NCBI GenBank assembly: GCA_022497155.1
Contig: MU385729.1
Span: 682,001-746,000 of the forward strand
Origin: Whalleya microplaca
Lineage: Eukaryota; Ascomycota; Sordariomycetes; Xylariales; Xylariaceae
Length of the DNA stretch: 64,000 nucleotides
Reading direction: 5' to 3'
The position numbers and the translations under genes are program-made. Below, piece by piece: positions 61,501 through 64,000 of the stretch. The notes under the pieces were generated by a model that searched no databases, was not told the origin of the DNA, and saw only the letters and a program-made list of their open reading frames with translations. Each line of letters starts with the position of its first letter. The stretch's first letter is position 1.

Positions 61501-62916
61501 CTTCAGGATATTATACCCTTTATACCCTACCCGCGCTTCGCGGCTATTTAATATAGAGATTAAGGGCGCGTATTTACGCGTAATATATTTATATATCGCG
61601 CTATACTAAAATTCCTTAACCTTTTTATTTATAACCTTTTTTTATAATAATTAGAATTAAAGCTATTTTAATATAACTTTTAATAGTATTTTTAATAACT
61701 TTAAAATTTTATAAGCCTTTTTTTTTACCGCTACTTTATTAATATAACTGTAGTTTTTTGTCTGTTATTTTTATCGACACATTAATTTATATATATGCCT
61801 TTTATTAGGCTTATTATTAGCCGCTTTTAACGTATTTTTTATAGATAATTACTTATTCGATTTTAGATTTTATAGCTTTAATTAATTTCGATCTCGATTT
61901 TATTCGAGATCAAGATTTTAATTTATATATATTTTTTAGCTTATTTTTAGCCGCTTTAATATATTTATAAATAATTACTAATTCGGCTTTAAATTCCGAT
62001 CTTATATTATAAATCGTGCGGCTTTAAATTTGGGAGAATTTTAGTATTAAAAATACCCGGCAATAAATAATCTACGCTAATAATAACTAGACTTATTAAA
62101 TATCTTTTTCTTAAACCATTTAAATAAATACTAACGGCTTATTAAAATAGACTTTTTAATTTTTTTGTTATAAATATTTTATAAATCGGGCTTTATTATA
62201 TTAGTTTTTTATAAAAAAAATATAGCGGATTTTTATGTATATAATAAATAACTATCGATTTTTTTAAAAAAAATACGTTAGAAATTAAAATATTATTAAT
62301 AATAAGCGGGAAAAGTTAAAAATTTATTAATAATCGGGAGGGAAGAGTTAAAATTTTATTAATAATAATAAAAGTGTTAAATAGGCTTTATATTATAATA
62401 TAAATATTATATAAACGATTGGAGGTTATAATAAAATTATATTGCTATATAATATTTTATATATAAAAGAAAATAAGGGAATTTTTTATGCGGAGAAAAT
62501 ATGAAAATCTTTTCGCGCTAAGGTAGCTTAATTAGCTACCCCTAATCGTACGGCTAAACTAAACGTTATTTTAATACTGGCAGTTTTTTGTTTTATAGCC
62601 GTGCGATACTTTTATATTATAACGGGCAGGTTAAATTACCTATATATATTACTGTTTCTCTATTTATATATAATAAGTTACGTTATTTATATAATATATA
62701 AAAAAGGTTATATTACCTATATTTTCTTTTTTTATTATATAATAATAAAATTTTATTATATATATATAAAATTTATAAAATAAAAAAGTATAATTATAAA
62801 TAAAAAAAAGTAATTATTATTAATAAAAAAGAAGTGATTATTATATATAACAGGTACGTTAGCGTATATATATAATTTTTTTCGTATGTTTTTTTATAAA
62901 AATTTTTTTTTTCCTT

Positions 62917-62958
<42 letters not shown>

Positions 62959-64000
62959 AAGTTTAATAAAGGTTTTATAATATTAGGTAATAGTATAAAA
63001 CGTTAAGCCTTTCTGCTTATAAAAAATAAGTATTTTTATATTTTTATATAATTATTTTATATAAACGTATATATTTTTTTTAATTATTTATTTATCGCGT
63101 AAATATTAACTATTTTTTTAAAAAAAGAAATGTCGTATCGCTGCTTTATTTTTGTATAATATCGAGATATAGCTTTTGCTCGGAAAGGATTTTTATTTTT
63201 TCGTAGCGAAAATTATTTGGCGGAAGTTATATTTCCGCGCCGTTTTTATTTAGTCTCGCGGGAAAGTGGTTACTATTTATACGGCGAAATGCACGCGTAA
63301 TAACGTATATAAATTCCGGAAATGCTATTATTTCGCTTTCGTTTAAAACAATACTTATACCGAATATATTTAATATTTATATAATACGCGATATAATTAC
63401 CGTAATTAAATAATATTAAGTTAAAATATTATTCGGGTATTAGGAAATTTAAGATTTAGTTTAAGATTTATAGCTTTTGTATATTTAAGGTTTAGCTTTT
63501 ATATTTATTAGTAGTTTTTTATATAATAAATAAATTAAAAGTTTTTTTATTATATATTTTAAATGAAAAATCCAAACTTTAAAAGTAATATATTTTATAT
63601 ATATAAATATTATTTTTTTATTATTTTTTTAATTAATTAACGTATATTTTAATTTTAATTTTTAATTTATTTATTAAAATTAGTCATTTTAAAACTAAGT
63701 TCGGCGTTTTTTTAATAAAAACGTTAATTAAAATATTTTTACTATTAATTTATTATATCTTTAAGATTTTTTTTTTCGTATAACTTTTTAAAAAATATAA
63801 TATCGATTATTAACTTTTTTTATTTATTATACCTAATTTTATTAAATATTTATATAGCGATTTTAAGTCCGAATAAATAACGACTAGGATTTTTAAGATA
63901 TTTAAATAATTTATAATTTAATTAAGTATTATATTAAAAATTATGCCGTTATTAAATCTTATTATTATTCCGTATAATTTATTAGTAAATATATTTCGCG
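61501..64000. repeat. RIP-like AT-rich block, at least 2.5 kb, running off the window
   Basis: From about 61500 the sequence turns extremely AT-rich. CpA and TpG dinucleotides become very rare while TpA and CpG persist (GCGG, CGGC islands in TTATTA/TATATA). This is the dinucleotide signature of repeat-induced point mutation, which converts CpA to TpA in duplicated DNA. An (AT)n tract lies at about 62929-62953. Open frames are Tyr/Ile/Lys-rich and non-coding. Most likely a mutated transposon; its class cannot be read. Confidence 0.75.

Noticed and set aside
62601..62783. Tyr/Ile-rich 60-codon open frame in the AT-rich block
   Set aside because: It is what RIP-mutated TATATA sequence gives by chance; composition is not protein-like.

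Overview
The window reads as nuclear DNA of a filamentous ascomycete (Pezizomycotina, most likely a Sordariomycete; the class is an inference). The genes carry short introns of about 50-160 bp with GTRAGT-type donors, CTAAC-like branch sites and YAG acceptors. Several genes have GC-rich third codon positions against AT-rich intergenic DNA. A CpA/TpG-poor, very AT-rich block at the right end looks like repeat-induced point mutation (RIP). All exon joins below were worked out by hand so that reading frame, splice signals and family motifs agree.

Layout. 0-5 kb: the 3' end of a RAD10/ERCC1 repair nuclease subunit, a small inverted-repeat element, and a secreted GH47 alpha-1,2-mannosidase. 5-12.6 kb: mostly non-coding, with an SDR dehydrogenase carrying a mitochondrial-like presequence, a small secreted hypothetical protein, and an assembly gap with artefact-like duplicated flanks. 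12.6-25.4 kb: a DUF1295 (steroid-reductase-like) membrane protein, fructose-1,6-bisphosphatase, a CYP7/8-like P450, a 1.07-kb foldback element and a DUF6536 multi-pass membrane protein. 25.4-41.5 kb: a TA-flanked MITE, a secreted S28 serine peptidase, a membrane-anchored unknown protein, exocyst SEC3, a DmpA-type (S58) aminopeptidase and, divergent from it, a mitochondrial hydroxyacid-oxoacid transhydrogenase.

43-51.5 kb is the most interesting part. A capsular-polysaccharide-type glycosyltransferase, a complete P450 and a six-exon class I terpene synthase lie in a repeat-rich, otherwise gene-poor stretch. The terpene synthase is split so that no single open frame shows its DDxxD motif; a 19-bp micro-exon supplies the first two aspartates. 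A short relic of a second P450 lies between the P450 and the synthase. Together they suggest a small terpenoid biosynthetic locus.

51.5-64 kb: about 4.6 kb with no recognisable intact gene, a double CCCH zinc-finger protein, a secreted GMC oxidoreductase, and 2.5 kb of RIP-like AT-rich DNA to the window edge. The housekeeping genes (RAD10, FBPase, SEC3) alternate with accessory secreted or metabolic genes, and the repeats concentrate in the accessory intervals.
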